From Frankia gtarii (GTDB taxonomy: Bacteria; Actinomycetota; Actinomycetes; Frankiales; Frankiaceae), in NCBI RefSeq assembly GCF_025403375.1, contig NZ_JAMPTM010000013.1:1-51383 (forward strand): DNA of 51,383 nt. The letters are read 5' to 3'. Positions 1 to 8,859 of this stretch are shown here, piece after piece. Made by a program: the position numbers and the translations under genes. The notes below the pieces were generated by a model that was given only the letters and a program-made list of their open reading frames with translations, ran no database searches and was not told the DNA's origin. Position 1 is the stretch's first letter, and every line of letters begins with the position of its first letter.

Positions 1-21
1 TCAGACGTGTATAAGAGACAG
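1..21 (+). other. Nextera transposon adapter (sequencing artefact)
   Basis: Bases 3-21 match the 19-base Nextera/Tn5 mosaic end at 18 of 19 positions (agaCgtg instead of agaTgtg). The two bases before it also fit the adapter. This is library sequence left on a contig end. Translating it gives the familiar artefactual start MYKRQ. Confidence 0.95.
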
Positions 22-684
22 GTCTGGTACTACCCCACGGACCCCCGCTCCGCGGGCGCCGCCCGCCGCGACCTCGCAGCACAGCTCCACGAGTGGGGGC
101 TCGGCGAGCTGATCGATCCCGCTGTCCTGGTGGTGTCGGAACTGGCCAGCAACGCCCTCATCGCCAGCCTGCGAGCACGAGACCAGCACGGTGACGACGC
201 TGCGGTGTCTCGGGTCGCGGTGCGCCTCACCTACGGCCACCACAACGTGATCGTCGAGGTGTGGGACGGCGTAGCGGACGTTCCGATTCTCCGGGCCGCC
301 GACCCCGACGCGGAGAACGGCCGCGGCCTGCACCTGGTGGCGGCCCTGGCCCGGGACTCGGGCTGCTACCGGGTCCGTGTCCAGGACACCGACGGCGGCC
401 ATCGGACGAACGGCAAGGTCGCCTGGGCGATCCTGCCCCACGGCACCTCACCCGCCCGTCCCGTCACGGACACCCCGCCGGACTCGCCGGGCCTGCCACG
501 GCGTAGCCCCGACATGCCTATCAGCGGGAACGCACCGGACCTGGACCCGGACGCCGTCGACCTCGTACTGCTGCAACGGGTGATCGACGGCCTGCGCGCC
601 CTGAACGACTGGACACGTGACGCCACGCCAACCCGATCCGACCGGCCCGCCCTACCGACCTCGAACGGAGAAGCACTCCCATGA
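22..684 (+). CDS. ATP-binding protein, RsbW-like HATPase (5' end missing)
   Basis: This is a GHKL-fold ATPase of the anti-sigma-factor kinase / serine-kinase type common in actinomycetes. The N-box is visible as VVSELASNAL, the G1 box as VWDGVAD and the G2 box as ENGRGLHLV. A proline-rich tail of about 80 residues follows the domain. The true start lies before the contig edge, because the first codons of the open frame are adapter. The stop overlaps the start of the next gene (ATGA), so the two are co-translated. Such proteins are usually cytoplasmic and regulate sigma factors or anti-sigma antagonists; the partner here is unknown. Confidence 0.8.
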   Translation, partial: VWYYPTDPRSAGAARRDLAAQLHEWGLGELIDPAVLVVSELASNALIASLRARDQHGDDAAVSRVAVRLTYGHHNVIVEVWDGVADVPILRAADPDAENGRGLHLVAALARDSGCYRVRVQDTDGGHRTNGKVAWAILPHGTSPARPVTDTPPDSPGLPRRSPDMPISGNAPDLDPDAVDLVLLQRVIDGLRALNDWTRDATPTRSDRPALPTSNGEALP

Positions 685-1034
685 CCGACGACTTCGCCTG
701 CCCACCCTGGTGCCAGCAGTCCGCCGGGCACCTGCACGTGGAGACTGACGGTCCCGGGGACTACCACACCGCCGAGATCGCCCTGATCGACCTGCCGGAG
801 ATCCCCGGGCTCCGTGGGGAGACCGCCTTCGCGGTGCGGGTCGAGCAGTACGTCACCGCGGGGGCGGTCTACCAGCCGGTGATCTCCCTCGGCCTCGGCG
901 GCGCCGGCGAACCGGACGACGACGCTTTCACCCTCGACGAGGCCGACATTCTCGCCTCCGCGATCAGCCGCGCAGTCACCGCGGTCCGCAACGCTCGGAC
1001 CGGCCGCGACCAGGACGACGATGCCCAGGGATAG
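681..1034 (+). CDS. DUF6907 domain protein
   Basis: A 117-aa soluble protein with the N-terminal CPPWC-x6-H cluster typical of DUF6907, where Cys and His probably bind a metal. An acidic beta-rich body and a predicted helix near the end (LDEADILASAISRAV) follow. Its ATG overlaps the stop of the ATPase gene by four bases. DUF6907 genes commonly sit beside small regulatory ATPases in actinomycetes; the function is unknown. Confidence 0.8.
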   Translation: MTDDFACPPWCQQSAGHLHVETDGPGDYHTAEIALIDLPEIPGLRGETAFAVRVEQYVTAGAVYQPVISLGLGGAGEPDDDAFTLDEADILASAISRAVTAVRNARTGRDQDDDAQG

Positions 1035-1202
1035 CGGCCCGACCGGCGCGGTGGCGAAGGTCAGCGCACCGGAGCCGACCTCGCGCAACGCCGGCCAGAA
1101 CGGTGCACCGCCGCGCTGGCCCCAGAGCAGCAGCCCGCCCCCGGGAGCGATCGGGGCTGGCTTTCCTGCCCGTCGGAATGAATCAGCCGAATCGGGGGTG
1201 CG

Positions 1203-2040
1203 GTGGACGGTGCTTTCGCGGCATTAACCAACCGGAATTTCCGGCTGTACTTCATGGCGAAATGCGTTTCGCATGTGGGTACCTGGATGCAGCGGGTCGC
1301 GCAGGACTATCTGGTGCTGCATCTGGGGGGCGGGGGCACGGCGCTGGGGATCACCGTGGCCGTGCAGTTCGCGCCGACAGCGCTGGGCGGCGTCCACGCC
1401 AGCGTGTGGGTGGATCGGCTGGCACACCGGCGTCGGGCGATGGCCGCCGAGCAGGTCGCTGCGGCGATGCTGGCGGTGTTCCTCGGCGTGGTGGCGCTGG
1501 CTGGGGGTGCGGTGTGGCAGGTGTACCTGCTGGCGGCCGGGCTCGGGGTGAGCACGGTGGTCTCCAATCCATTGCAGCAGTCGTTGTTGGCGGAGATCGT
1601 GGATGGACCGTTGCGTTCGTCCGCGGTCGCGCTGAACAGCGCGGCGTTTACCTCCGGGCGAGTGGTCGGGTCCGCGCTCGCCGGGGTCGTGATCGCTGGG
1701 CTGGGGGTGGCCGCTGCCTGCTGGGCCAACGCGGTCTCGTTCGCGGCGGTGCTGGTGGCGCTCGCAGCGATGCGCCGCGAGGAGATGTATCCGGCTCCGC
1801 CGGTGCCGCGGGTGCCCGGTCAGGCCCGCGCCGGACTCGCCTACCTCACCCAGCGCGGTGATCTCCACGTGCTGTTTACGGTCACCGCGATCGCCAGTGT
1901 GCGGCTCATGCCGTTTCAGACGGTGCTCGTGCCGCTGCTGGTGATGGACACCTTCGGGGCGGGTGCGACCGGTCTCGGGATCGCGGGTGCCGCCCTCGCC
2001 GCCAGTGCGGTCGTCGGCCAGCTGGCGGCGGGTCGGCGAC
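1203..2040 (+). pseudogene. MFS efflux transporter, C-terminal third lost
   Basis: From the GTG at 1203 the frame encodes a clear MFS N-terminal half: FAALTNRNFRLYF, then the WMQRVAQDYL motif and about eight hydrophobic segments. Homology stops near GQLAAGR at about 2030. The frame then runs into arginine/proline-rich nonsense up to 2306 and overlaps the start of qatA. Family members are usually about 400-430 aa, and about 280 remain here. The break lies 160 bases before the Qat operon, so arrival of the defence island probably truncated it. Unlikely to be functional. Confidence 0.75.
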
Positions 2041-2206
2041 CGCCCGACGCGTGCGGAGCAGGCAGCACCCGGACGCGTCAGCCGCCAAACCGTCCTCGCG
2101 GGCGGGGGCCAGGTCCACGGGGTTGCCGAACCCGATCTATCCTCGTTGTTCGCCTTGGGCCACAGCGGATGCACGGCCCGGGTAGTGATGGCGGACGGAG
2201 CGGGGG

Positions 2207-4198
2207 ATGTGGGCGGACAACGAAACAGATGTTGATCTTCTCGGCTTCGACTTTCTGGTGGACGCGCTTGTCGTCGCCCTCACCGAGCCTCGGCTGCTTC
2301 CGCTAACGGTCGGCCTCCTCGGGGACTGGGGTTCGGGCAAGAGCAGCCTGATGAAGATCACGCAGCAGGAGCTGTTGGAGATCCGCGCCGGCAACGAGAC
2401 GCAGTCCTGCTATGCCTGCGTCGAGTTCAGTCCGTGGCAGTACGAGGACTATGACGATGTCAAGGTCGCCCTGATGACGAAGGTCCTCGACGAGGTCAGC
2501 CAGAGGACGACCGAGAAGGCGCAGCAGGAGCAGGTGTCCAGGCTGCGTGGTTTCGTCCAGAATCTGGGCCAGTGGGGACGCAAGGGCGGGCGGCTGGCGC
2601 TGACTGCCGCGCCGCTCCTGCTCCCGACCGTGCTTCCCGATATCGACCCGACGCTGGCGGAAGGGATGCTGGCAGGGGTAGCGGGCGGGGCCGGGCGGCT
2701 CCTGGAAGAGCCGCAGGACGCGACGGGGGAGGACGATGATCGAGGAGGAGCGCGCCTTGATGCTGGCCGTTTTCGTGCCGAGTTCGCGGAGCTCGTCGCA
2801 TCGTTGGACGGGACGGACGCTGTCGTGGTGTTCATCGACGACCTCGACCGGTGCCTACCGGGAACGGTGGTGGACACGTTCGAGGCGATCCGGCTCTTCC
2901 TGAACACGCCGAAGACCGCTTATGTCATCGCGGCGAATCAGGCGGTCGTCGAGTCCGCGATCGACTCGCGGTACCCGCAGCTACAGCAGCCTGGTGGTGG
3001 CGGGATCGGTGCGAACTACCTGGAGAAGATGCTCCAGATCAAGGTGGTCATCCCTCCCTTGGCCGCCCCCGAGGCCGACACATACGTGAACCTGCTGCTC
3101 GCCGAGCTGCACCTCGATGACGAGCAGTTCACCGCGGTCTTGGGCGAGACTCGTGGACGTCGGGCCGCCGGGGTCTTGCAGGTGGCGTTCAACCTCGGAG
3201 TGGCCGGCGAGGTTCTGGGCGACGTGCCGGTGGAGCTCGTCCGTGACCTGGAGTGGGCCGCCAGCATCTCGGAGGTACTCGGTTCAGGGCTGAGAGGAAA
3301 CCCCCGTCAGCTGAAGCGATTTCTCAACAACCTGCTTCTGAAGCATCGGAGCGCGAAGCGCCGGGGTGTCACGCTTCAGCTGCCGGTACTGGCCAAGCTC
3401 ATGGCGTTGGAGGAACAGCACGTCAGCGACTTCCAGCGTCTCTACGCCTGGCAACTCACCGCGCCAGGCCCGATTCCCGAACTCGCGGCGGCGGAATCGG
3501 TCAACGCGCCGCCGGCGGATGCCGCCGGAGAGGACCCAGATGAGGAGCACACGGCTGGATCGGGAGAGGGCGGGCAGTCTGACCGGGTCCCCAGTGCTCG
3601 AAGGTCCCCAGGGGGTCGAACTCGGCGGCCGACAGACGACCAACCCGAGATCGCCGAGGAAGTGCGGAACTGGGCGGGCAAGTCGCACATCACCGCCTGG
3701 CTGCGGCTGGACCCGCCGCTCCGGGAGATAGACCTACGCCCCTACTTCACCTACTCGCGCGACAGGCTGACGCTCGGCGTCGCCGTCACACGGCTACCCC
3801 CGCGGTTGCAGGAGCTGCTGAGCAAGGTTCAGTCGGAGGTCGCGGGGGCTCGACGGGGCGCCTGCGGCGAGATCGCGACGCTCCCCGCCGGAGATCGCCT
3901 TCACTTGGTGGAGGCCCTGGTCGAAATGCTCATACGGCGGGCAGACAGTCCCGCGTTCGTCGCGGCCCTCGAACTCGCCGAACGCGCCCCCGACACCGTG
4001 CGACCCGTCTGCGAGGCCCTGATGCGCATCCCGCCGGCGGCGATCCCGGTGCACCACGCAGGGAAGGCTGCCCGGCTGCCCGGCGACAATCCCGCGGTGG
4101 CCTCCCTCCTCGAACGTTGGGAGAACAGCACCGCTCCCGGACTGGCAACCGTCATCCGGCGGGCACGTGAGATGCGCCAACTCTCGGGCAGACGCTGA
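2207..4198 (+). CDS. qatA: QatA, KAP-family P-loop NTPase of the Qat defence system
   Basis: A 663-aa KAP NTPase. Walker A is GDWGSGKSS at residues 39-47 and Walker B is VVVFIDDLDRC near residue 210. A hydrophobic stretch around residues 125-160, between the two, fits the membrane-associated insertion of KAP ATPases. A charged low-complexity linker lies near residues 430-490 (EDPDEEHTAGSGEGG). The ATG at 2207 follows a purine-rich GGAG. It is the first gene of the four-gene operon; its stop shares a base with the qatB start (TGATG). Known from the family: QatA is the ATPase of the QatABCD anti-phage system. What triggers it here is unknown. Confidence 0.9.
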   Translation: MWADNETDVDLLGFDFLVDALVVALTEPRLLPLTVGLLGDWGSGKSSLMKITQQELLEIRAGNETQSCYACVEFSPWQYEDYDDVKVALMTKVLDEVSQRTTEKAQQEQVSRLRGFVQNLGQWGRKGGRLALTAAPLLLPTVLPDIDPTLAEGMLAGVAGGAGRLLEEPQDATGEDDDRGGARLDAGRFRAEFAELVASLDGTDAVVVFIDDLDRCLPGTVVDTFEAIRLFLNTPKTAYVIAANQAVVESAIDSRYPQLQQPGGGGIGANYLEKMLQIKVVIPPLAAPEADTYVNLLLAELHLDDEQFTAVLGETRGRRAAGVLQVAFNLGVAGEVLGDVPVELVRDLEWAASISEVLGSGLRGNPRQLKRFLNNLLLKHRSAKRRGVTLQLPVLAKLMALEEQHVSDFQRLYAWQLTAPGPIPELAAAESVNAPPADAAGEDPDEEHTAGSGEGGQSDRVPSARRSPGGRTRRPTDDQPEIAEEVRNWAGKSHITAWLRLDPPLREIDLRPYFTYSRDRLTLGVAVTRLPPRLQELLSKVQSEVAGARRGACGEIATLPAGDRLHLVEALVEMLIRRADSPAFVAALELAERAPDTVRPVCEALMRIPPAAIPVHHAGKAARLPGDNPAVASLLERWENSTAPGLATVIRRAREMRQLSGRR

Positions 4199-4932
4199 TG
4201 GGAACCTCGACCGACCGCACGGCGGGCAGCGGCGGCGCCTGGACTCCCCTCAAACACGCCACCGCGTCCTACACACGAGGACTCGCCACCGGTTCGCCGA
4301 ACACCCCGACCTTCGCCCGGCGGGTACTCGCCCGCCACGTCCCGGTGCTGGGCGGCCCAGGTGCTGCCGCCAGTGCCAGGGCCGGTAGCACAGGGGTCCA
4401 GCGGCTCGGCGCGCTGCTCGCCGGCGTCGGCGGCGAGGGCCTCGAAAGCACCCTGGGCTCTTTCGGATTGTCCGCGCTTATCGGCCGGACACGCTTCGAC
4501 GTCCTCGACGAGATGATCACTTTCGTCGCCGGGGATGGGGACGACCTCGACTCGCAGGCCGCCCGGGACGCCGTGTGCGACGTCCTGGAGGAGGTGTTCG
4601 GTGACGCCGACACCTGGGCCGACCTGACCAGCACGGCCGACGCGACGGTCACCCGGGAGACCCTGGCCGCCCTGCTGGAGTCGTTTCTGGCTCACTACAT
4701 CTACAACCGGGTTCCGGTCATCGCCGAACGGCTCACCCGCATCTCCGACCCCCACGCCGTGCGCCGGGCGGACGAGGAGATGCGTCAGATCATCCAGACT
4801 ATGGTCTCGCTCCGGCTTCCCGACGACCCGTTCGCGGTGGACTGGTCGGGTCGTCAGGGGCGGCAGATCGCGGACGACGCCCTCCGCGCGACGTACGAGG
4901 CCATCCAAGGGCTGGACGGAGACCAGCAGTGA
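4198..4932 (+). CDS. qatB: QatB, Qat defence system protein
   Basis: A 244-aa protein that I assign mainly by position between qatA and qatC; the length fits QatB. The N-terminus is Gly/Ala/Thr-rich (GTSTDRTAGSGGAW). A region near residues 60-110 (VQRLGALLAGVGGEGLEST) is followed by an alpha-helical C-terminal half. No catalytic motif is visible. It starts one base into the qatA stop and ends in a GTGA overlap with qatC, so synthesis is coupled to both neighbours. It is essential in characterised Qat systems, but its biochemical role is not known. Confidence 0.8.
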   Translation: MGTSTDRTAGSGGAWTPLKHATASYTRGLATGSPNTPTFARRVLARHVPVLGGPGAAASARAGSTGVQRLGALLAGVGGEGLESTLGSFGLSALIGRTRFDVLDEMITFVAGDGDDLDSQAARDAVCDVLEEVFGDADTWADLTSTADATVTRETLAALLESFLAHYIYNRVPVIAERLTRISDPHAVRRADEEMRQIIQTMVSLRLPDDPFAVDWSGRQGRQIADDALRATYEAIQGLDGDQQ

Positions 4933-6299
4933 CCGACTATCTGGTGCGAAGCGACCTCACCACGCCCGCTGCGGAGCCTGACGATGTCCGGCTTCTGGAC
5001 TGGTCGCCGGGCCAGACCGCGGCCACGATCCAAACCGGCGATGCTGGGCCCGAGTTCTTCGCCGGCTGGCGACCGCCCCGCCCGGCCGCCGACCTGATGG
5101 TTCTCGGAGCGGCGGTCTATTGCGCGGACAAGACCACCTTGCGACGTGGCACGGTCGACTCTTGGACCAGGGACATCACCCTACGGCTCCCCGTGGGCGA
5201 TACCGCCAGCTGGCAGCGCGCCGACTTCGAGACACCCCTGCGCTTCCTGACCGGCGACCGCTGGCAGCTCCGGCCTTACCACGCCGCTCGACACCCCTTG
5301 ACCCAGGTCAGCGATGTTCCCCAAGTCAAGGGAGTGGTCGGACTTGGTGTCGACGGCGTGTGCCTGTTCTCCGGAGGGCTCGACTCGTTGAGCGGCCTTA
5401 TCGACCTCCTGGAAGCCGACCCCGGTCGGCGTCTGTGCCTGGTGTCCCACCACGAAGGCGGGCGGGCGTCCACCGCCCAGCAGCACCTGCTCGACGCCCT
5501 CCGCAGCCATTACGGCGCTGAACGCATCATGTCCCGCCGCCTCTACCTGCGACCCGCCCCAGCGAACGGCCAGCAGGCCCACCCACTTCCCGGGCCGCGT
5601 GAGAACACCACCCGGTCGCGATCCCTGCTCTTCCTGGCCGCCGCGTTGACCCTCGCCGCGGCAGAAGGCGCCGACGTGCCGGTTTACCTCCCCGAGAACG
5701 GGTTCATCGGCCTCAATGTCCCGCTGACCCGAGCCCGCGTCGGCAGCGCGAGCACCCGTACGACACACCCGCACTTCCTGCGACGGCTCGCGGAGGCCAC
5801 CACGGCGATCGGAGTCTCGAACCCCATCGTCAATCCATACCGCCTGTCGACCAAGGGCGAGATTCTCGCAAGGTCGGCCAACAGCACGCTACTGCAACGC
5901 CTCGCCCCGCTCAGCGTCTCCTGCTCCCACCCCGAAACCGCACGCTATGTTGGGCGCAAGCAAGGCAACTGCGGATACTGCTTCCCTTGCCTCATCCGCC
6001 GCGCCTCCCTCGCGCACGTCGGCTGGGACGACGAGAAGTACGCCTACGACGTGTTCGATAACGACGACCTGGCAAGGCTGCTCCGTCGCCGCAGCCGACG
6101 CGGCGCGGACCTGCGAGCCGTCGTCAGCGCAGCGGTCACCGACAGCCCGGACCGCGACGTCCTGCGCAATGGCCCACTCCCGTTCGGTGAACGCGCCGCC
6201 TTCACCGGCGTCTGGCGGCGCGGACTCGCGGAACTCCGAGCCTGGCTCACCAGCCGAACGGGCACCGACCTCACCGACCTGATGCAGGCCGCACCATGA
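4929..6299 (+). CDS. qatC: QatC, QueC-like PP-loop protein of the Qat system
   Basis: A 456-aa protein with a QueC-like fold. The PP-loop ATP-binding motif SGGLDSL lies near residues 148-154. A four-cysteine zinc site sits near residues 330-355 (SCSHPE...GNCGYCFPCLIRR), the QueC Cys spacing. It is longer than housekeeping QueC (about 220-240 aa), with about 140 extra N-terminal residues, as in Qat. No other queuosine or 7-deazaguanine genes lie nearby, which argues for defence rather than preQ0 synthesis. It starts at a GTG overlapping the qatB stop and ends in an ATGA overlap with qatD. Whether it modifies a nucleotide or a protein is unresolved. Confidence 0.9.
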   Translation: MTDYLVRSDLTTPAAEPDDVRLLDWSPGQTAATIQTGDAGPEFFAGWRPPRPAADLMVLGAAVYCADKTTLRRGTVDSWTRDITLRLPVGDTASWQRADFETPLRFLTGDRWQLRPYHAARHPLTQVSDVPQVKGVVGLGVDGVCLFSGGLDSLSGLIDLLEADPGRRLCLVSHHEGGRASTAQQHLLDALRSHYGAERIMSRRLYLRPAPANGQQAHPLPGPRENTTRSRSLLFLAAALTLAAAEGADVPVYLPENGFIGLNVPLTRARVGSASTRTTHPHFLRRLAEATTAIGVSNPIVNPYRLSTKGEILARSANSTLLQRLAPLSVSCSHPETARYVGRKQGNCGYCFPCLIRRASLAHVGWDDEKYAYDVFDNDDLARLLRRRSRRGADLRAVVSAAVTDSPDRDVLRNGPLPFGERAAFTGVWRRGLAELRAWLTSRTGTDLTDLMQAAP

Positions 6300-7042
6300 C
6301 ACCGGCCACGCTTACTGACACGCACTGTCACATCGACGCGTACGACGATCCCCTCGCCGTTCTCGACGAGGCCCGCGCCGCGGGAGTACACGTCGTCGCC
6401 GTGACCGAGGACCCCGGCAAGCATCGCCTGCTCCGTGCGCGTCTCGGCCGCCGCGCCGGCGTCGAGGTGGCACTCGGTCTGCACCCCCTCCGTGTTGGCG
6501 CAGCGAGTCCTCACGAGTTGACCCGGTTTCTGCGGCTTCTACCTCAGTCGACGTGGATCGGTGAGATCGGGCTGGATTTCTCCCGCGTCGGCGCACAGAC
6601 CCGCCACCAGCAACTCCGCGCCTTCGAGACAATCCTGGCAATCCCAGAACTGCGGACGCGGCCGGTCACCGTCCACAGCCGGGGTGCCGAACGCGAAACC
6701 ATCGCCCGCCTCACACAGGCCGGAGTGCCAGCTATTCTCCACTGGTACACCGGACCGCTCGCGGCCATCGACGACGCACTCGCCGCAGGACTGTTCTTCT
6801 CCATCAATCCTGCGATGATACGGACAAAGAAGGGTGCAGCGCTCCTCCGAAATATTCCGCGGGACCGGGTGCTCCTGGAGACCGACGGCCCTTTCGCCCG
6901 CCACGGCGGGCGGCCCGCCCATCCCGCTGACCTCGTGGGCACACTGAAGCTTCTTGCATCCCTCTGGGAAACATCGGCAGCCGAGACACAAACAACGATC
7001 TCGGACAATCTTCGTCGACTGCCCGGAGCCCCCGCTTCCTGA
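6296..7042 (+). CDS. qatD: QatD, TatD-like metal-dependent DNase of the Qat system
   Basis: A 248-aa TatD-family TIM-barrel hydrolase. All expected metal ligands are present: HxH in DTHCHID near residue 8, Glu in GEIGLDFSR, His in VTVHSRGAE, His in ILHWYTG and Asp in LLETDGPF. TatD enzymes are Mg-dependent 3'-5' nucleases; this one is the presumed nuclease arm of the defence system. Its ATG overlaps the qatC stop (ATGA). The gene ends 64 bases before the stop of a convergent gene, with a hairpin in between. Confidence 0.9.
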   Translation: MTPATLTDTHCHIDAYDDPLAVLDEARAAGVHVVAVTEDPGKHRLLRARLGRRAGVEVALGLHPLRVGAASPHELTRFLRLLPQSTWIGEIGLDFSRVGAQTRHQQLRAFETILAIPELRTRPVTVHSRGAERETIARLTQAGVPAILHWYTGPLAAIDDALAAGLFFSINPAMIRTKKGAALLRNIPRDRVLLETDGPFARHGGRPAHPADLVGTLKLLASLWETSAAETQTTISDNLRRLPGAPAS

Positions 7043-7092
7043 GACAAGCGCACATCCTCACACAGCGTTGAAGGCACGTTAGTCGGTGCCTG

Positions 7093-7112
7093 CTCGTAGC
7101 CTTGGCTACGAG
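7093..7112. terminator. Hairpin between qatD and the convergent gene
   Basis: CTCGTAGCC-TT-GGCTACGAG is a perfect 9-bp stem with a 2-base loop. It lies 50 bases after the qatD stop and spans the stop codon of the minus-strand gene. It fits a bidirectional terminator of the U-tract-poor actinobacterial kind. Confidence 0.55.
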
Positions 7113-8302
7113 TCCGCCGTGCGGTCCTCTTGCGTCGAGTTCGCCCGCTGGTCATCGATGATCCGGTTCATGAGCTCCACCGTCGACAGGTACAACCAGA
7201 ATACCCAGTCCAGATAGAAGTCGTCGTAATCACGTTTCTGCTTTGCGTCTTGGTGGCGAATATGGAAGTTGTTGGCGATGTCGAACAAGGCGCCACGGTC
7301 GGACTTCGCCAGCACCTCTCGCAGTATCCCGTGACGACGCTCCTCGATCACCAGCGCCAGAGCTGCAACCGCGGAGCGCCTCTGGTGCCGCCCGGCCCCA
7401 CGGCCGCGAAACAGCGAGATCGCGTGCCGAACCTGGTCGTCCTGCTCGCTTGTCTCTCGGGCAAGCAGCGATCGCACAAGTTCCGAACGTTCGTCGTCGG
7501 TCACATCGACGAGTCGACCAACGTCGGCACCTTCATCCGCAAGGCGGTAGCGGATGTCACTTCGACGAAGGAGACTGTTTACTCGCCAACGGTACACCGT
7601 GCGGCCGGACGCGAGATCGAACTCGCTATGGTGCCACCCGCACTCGCCGAACGAGTGATGCCGTCGTTGCCGCGGCCGTGCTACAAAATCATGCAGGACC
7701 TCGATCATCTGGAAGAGGTTCTCTCGGTCCGTAGCCAGCATCTCCGGGTCGATGGGCCATGTAGTCTCCCCGCCAAACGCGTCTTCAATCAAGTATGCGG
7801 GAGACGGGTCATACTGATCGTCGACGCAGTCCTTACCGAATCGCCGCTCGAAGTAGCCCGCGACTTCGAGCTCACGGACGAGATCTACATACTGGCGAGC
7901 CAGTGCGTTCATGCTCAAGCTCACCGGCCCACGTCGCCCTCGCGCCCGCTCTCGCCAATAGGGCTCCCGGGGAGGTGGATCTTCGTGGAGGCTTTCGGCA
8001 TTGACCATGAGCTCGCGCAGGAAGAGCTGCTTTCTCGTGAAAATCTGCCCTTGACGTGGGCCGGATGATCCGAATCCGTAACCCGGTTCGGTTACTTCCC
8101 GGAAATCGACGACGGGGCCTCCTGCATAGCCGTGAACAAACGCATCTTCCAGCAGCAGCTCGCATCGGTCGTTCCAGTCGCTCATATCGCGCCTGTTCAA
8201 GAGCTCGGCAGATTCTGCTACGAACAGCGCTCGGGGCCAGACCAACTGGTAGTCAGGCTCGGCAAAACGGGCGGTCACCACACCATCATCCCGTACCGTC
8301 AC
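7106..8302 (-). CDS. Unknown protein convergent with the Qat operon
   Basis: I do not recognise a named family. The open frame extends to 8452, but the first 50 codons are Arg/Gly-rich and look non-coding. I prefer the GTG at 8302, giving 398 aa starting (M)TVRDDGVVTARF; this start has no strong Shine-Dalgarno. The protein is soluble, charged and helical. It contains WNDRCELLLEDAF near residue 45 and an aromatic-rich C-terminus (DIANNFHIRHQ, DDFYLDWVFWLYLSTVELMNRII). That tail recalls helical domains of small defence and abortive-infection proteins, but no canonical HEPN Rx4-6H motif is visible. Its place directly beside Qat suggests a defence role by association only. Confidence 0.7.
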   Translation of the reverse strand: MTVRDDGVVTARFAEPDYQLVWPRALFVAESAELLNRRDMSDWNDRCELLLEDAFVHGYAGGPVVDFREVTEPGYGFGSSGPRQGQIFTRKQLFLRELMVNAESLHEDPPPREPYWRERARGRRGPVSLSMNALARQYVDLVRELEVAGYFERRFGKDCVDDQYDPSPAYLIEDAFGGETTWPIDPEMLATDRENLFQMIEVLHDFVARPRQRRHHSFGECGWHHSEFDLASGRTVYRWRVNSLLRRSDIRYRLADEGADVGRLVDVTDDERSELVRSLLARETSEQDDQVRHAISLFRGRGAGRHQRRSAVAALALVIEERRHGILREVLAKSDRGALFDIANNFHIRHQDAKQKRDYDDFYLDWVFWLYLSTVELMNRIIDDQRANSTQEDRTADS

Positions 8303-8407
8303 GGCGATCGCGCTACTGGCCCGGCCGGCACACCCCTGCTGGTAAGGAGAAGCCGCGGAACGGCACGGACGTAGACGACCATGCCGACGACCTCGACGAG
8401 GGTGTGT

Positions 8408-8703
8408 ATGACCACGGCCACCGAGGCCCCCGCCCTCGGACCGCTCCCGCACGCCGCTCTGGCCTCCGTGCCGGTGACGCTAGCGATGCCCGCCTGCGCC
8501 GCGTGCTGCGCGCTGCCGCTGTTGGTCGGCGCAGGGATACTTACGGCCGGATTCGCCGCCGCGGTCAACCAGATCCTGATCGCCGCCGCGATCGCGCCGG
8601 CCGTCCTCGCGGTTGTCCTGGTGGCATGTCGCCAGCGTCGCAAGGCTGCCGCACACGCCACGCCTGGGGGTCCTGCGACTGCGGCGGAGGATGCGCCTGC
8701 TGA
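8408..8703 (+). pseudogene. Small membrane protein with Cys-rich tail, frameshifted
   Basis: The start ATG at 8408 follows GAGGG. The protein has a CAACCALPLLVG segment, two hydrophobic helices (to about residue 75) and a basic RQRRK turn. The starting frame then reads through as Ala/Pro-rich nonsense to 8869. The next frame instead gives GSCDCGGGCAC and a stop at 8703, which matches the CSCGGCAC tail of the related fragment at 31421. The switch falls at the GGGGG run near 8665-8669; one extra G restores a protein of about 98 aa. This is therefore either a sequencing error or a young frameshift. The Cys-rich membrane layout suggests metal (copper or mercury) binding, by inference. Confidence 0.65.
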
Positions 8704-8859
8704 CACCAAGGCAGGACGGGTCACCGCCCTCGCCGCACTGACCGTGGTCGCCAGGCACAGGCGAGTGGCGAGACGGCCTCCTTGCCATCCGCCTGGCCGC
8801 TGTCCGGCGGCCTTCATGCGTCCGCGGCCCGCGAGCAGTACAGCGAGGCCGGCGGGAGT

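Noticed and set aside
4929-6299. Housekeeping queuosine enzyme QueC
   Set aside because: The protein is nearly twice QueC length, no queD/queE/queF are nearby, and it is locked in an overlapping operon with KAP ATPase and TatD genes, the Qat arrangement.
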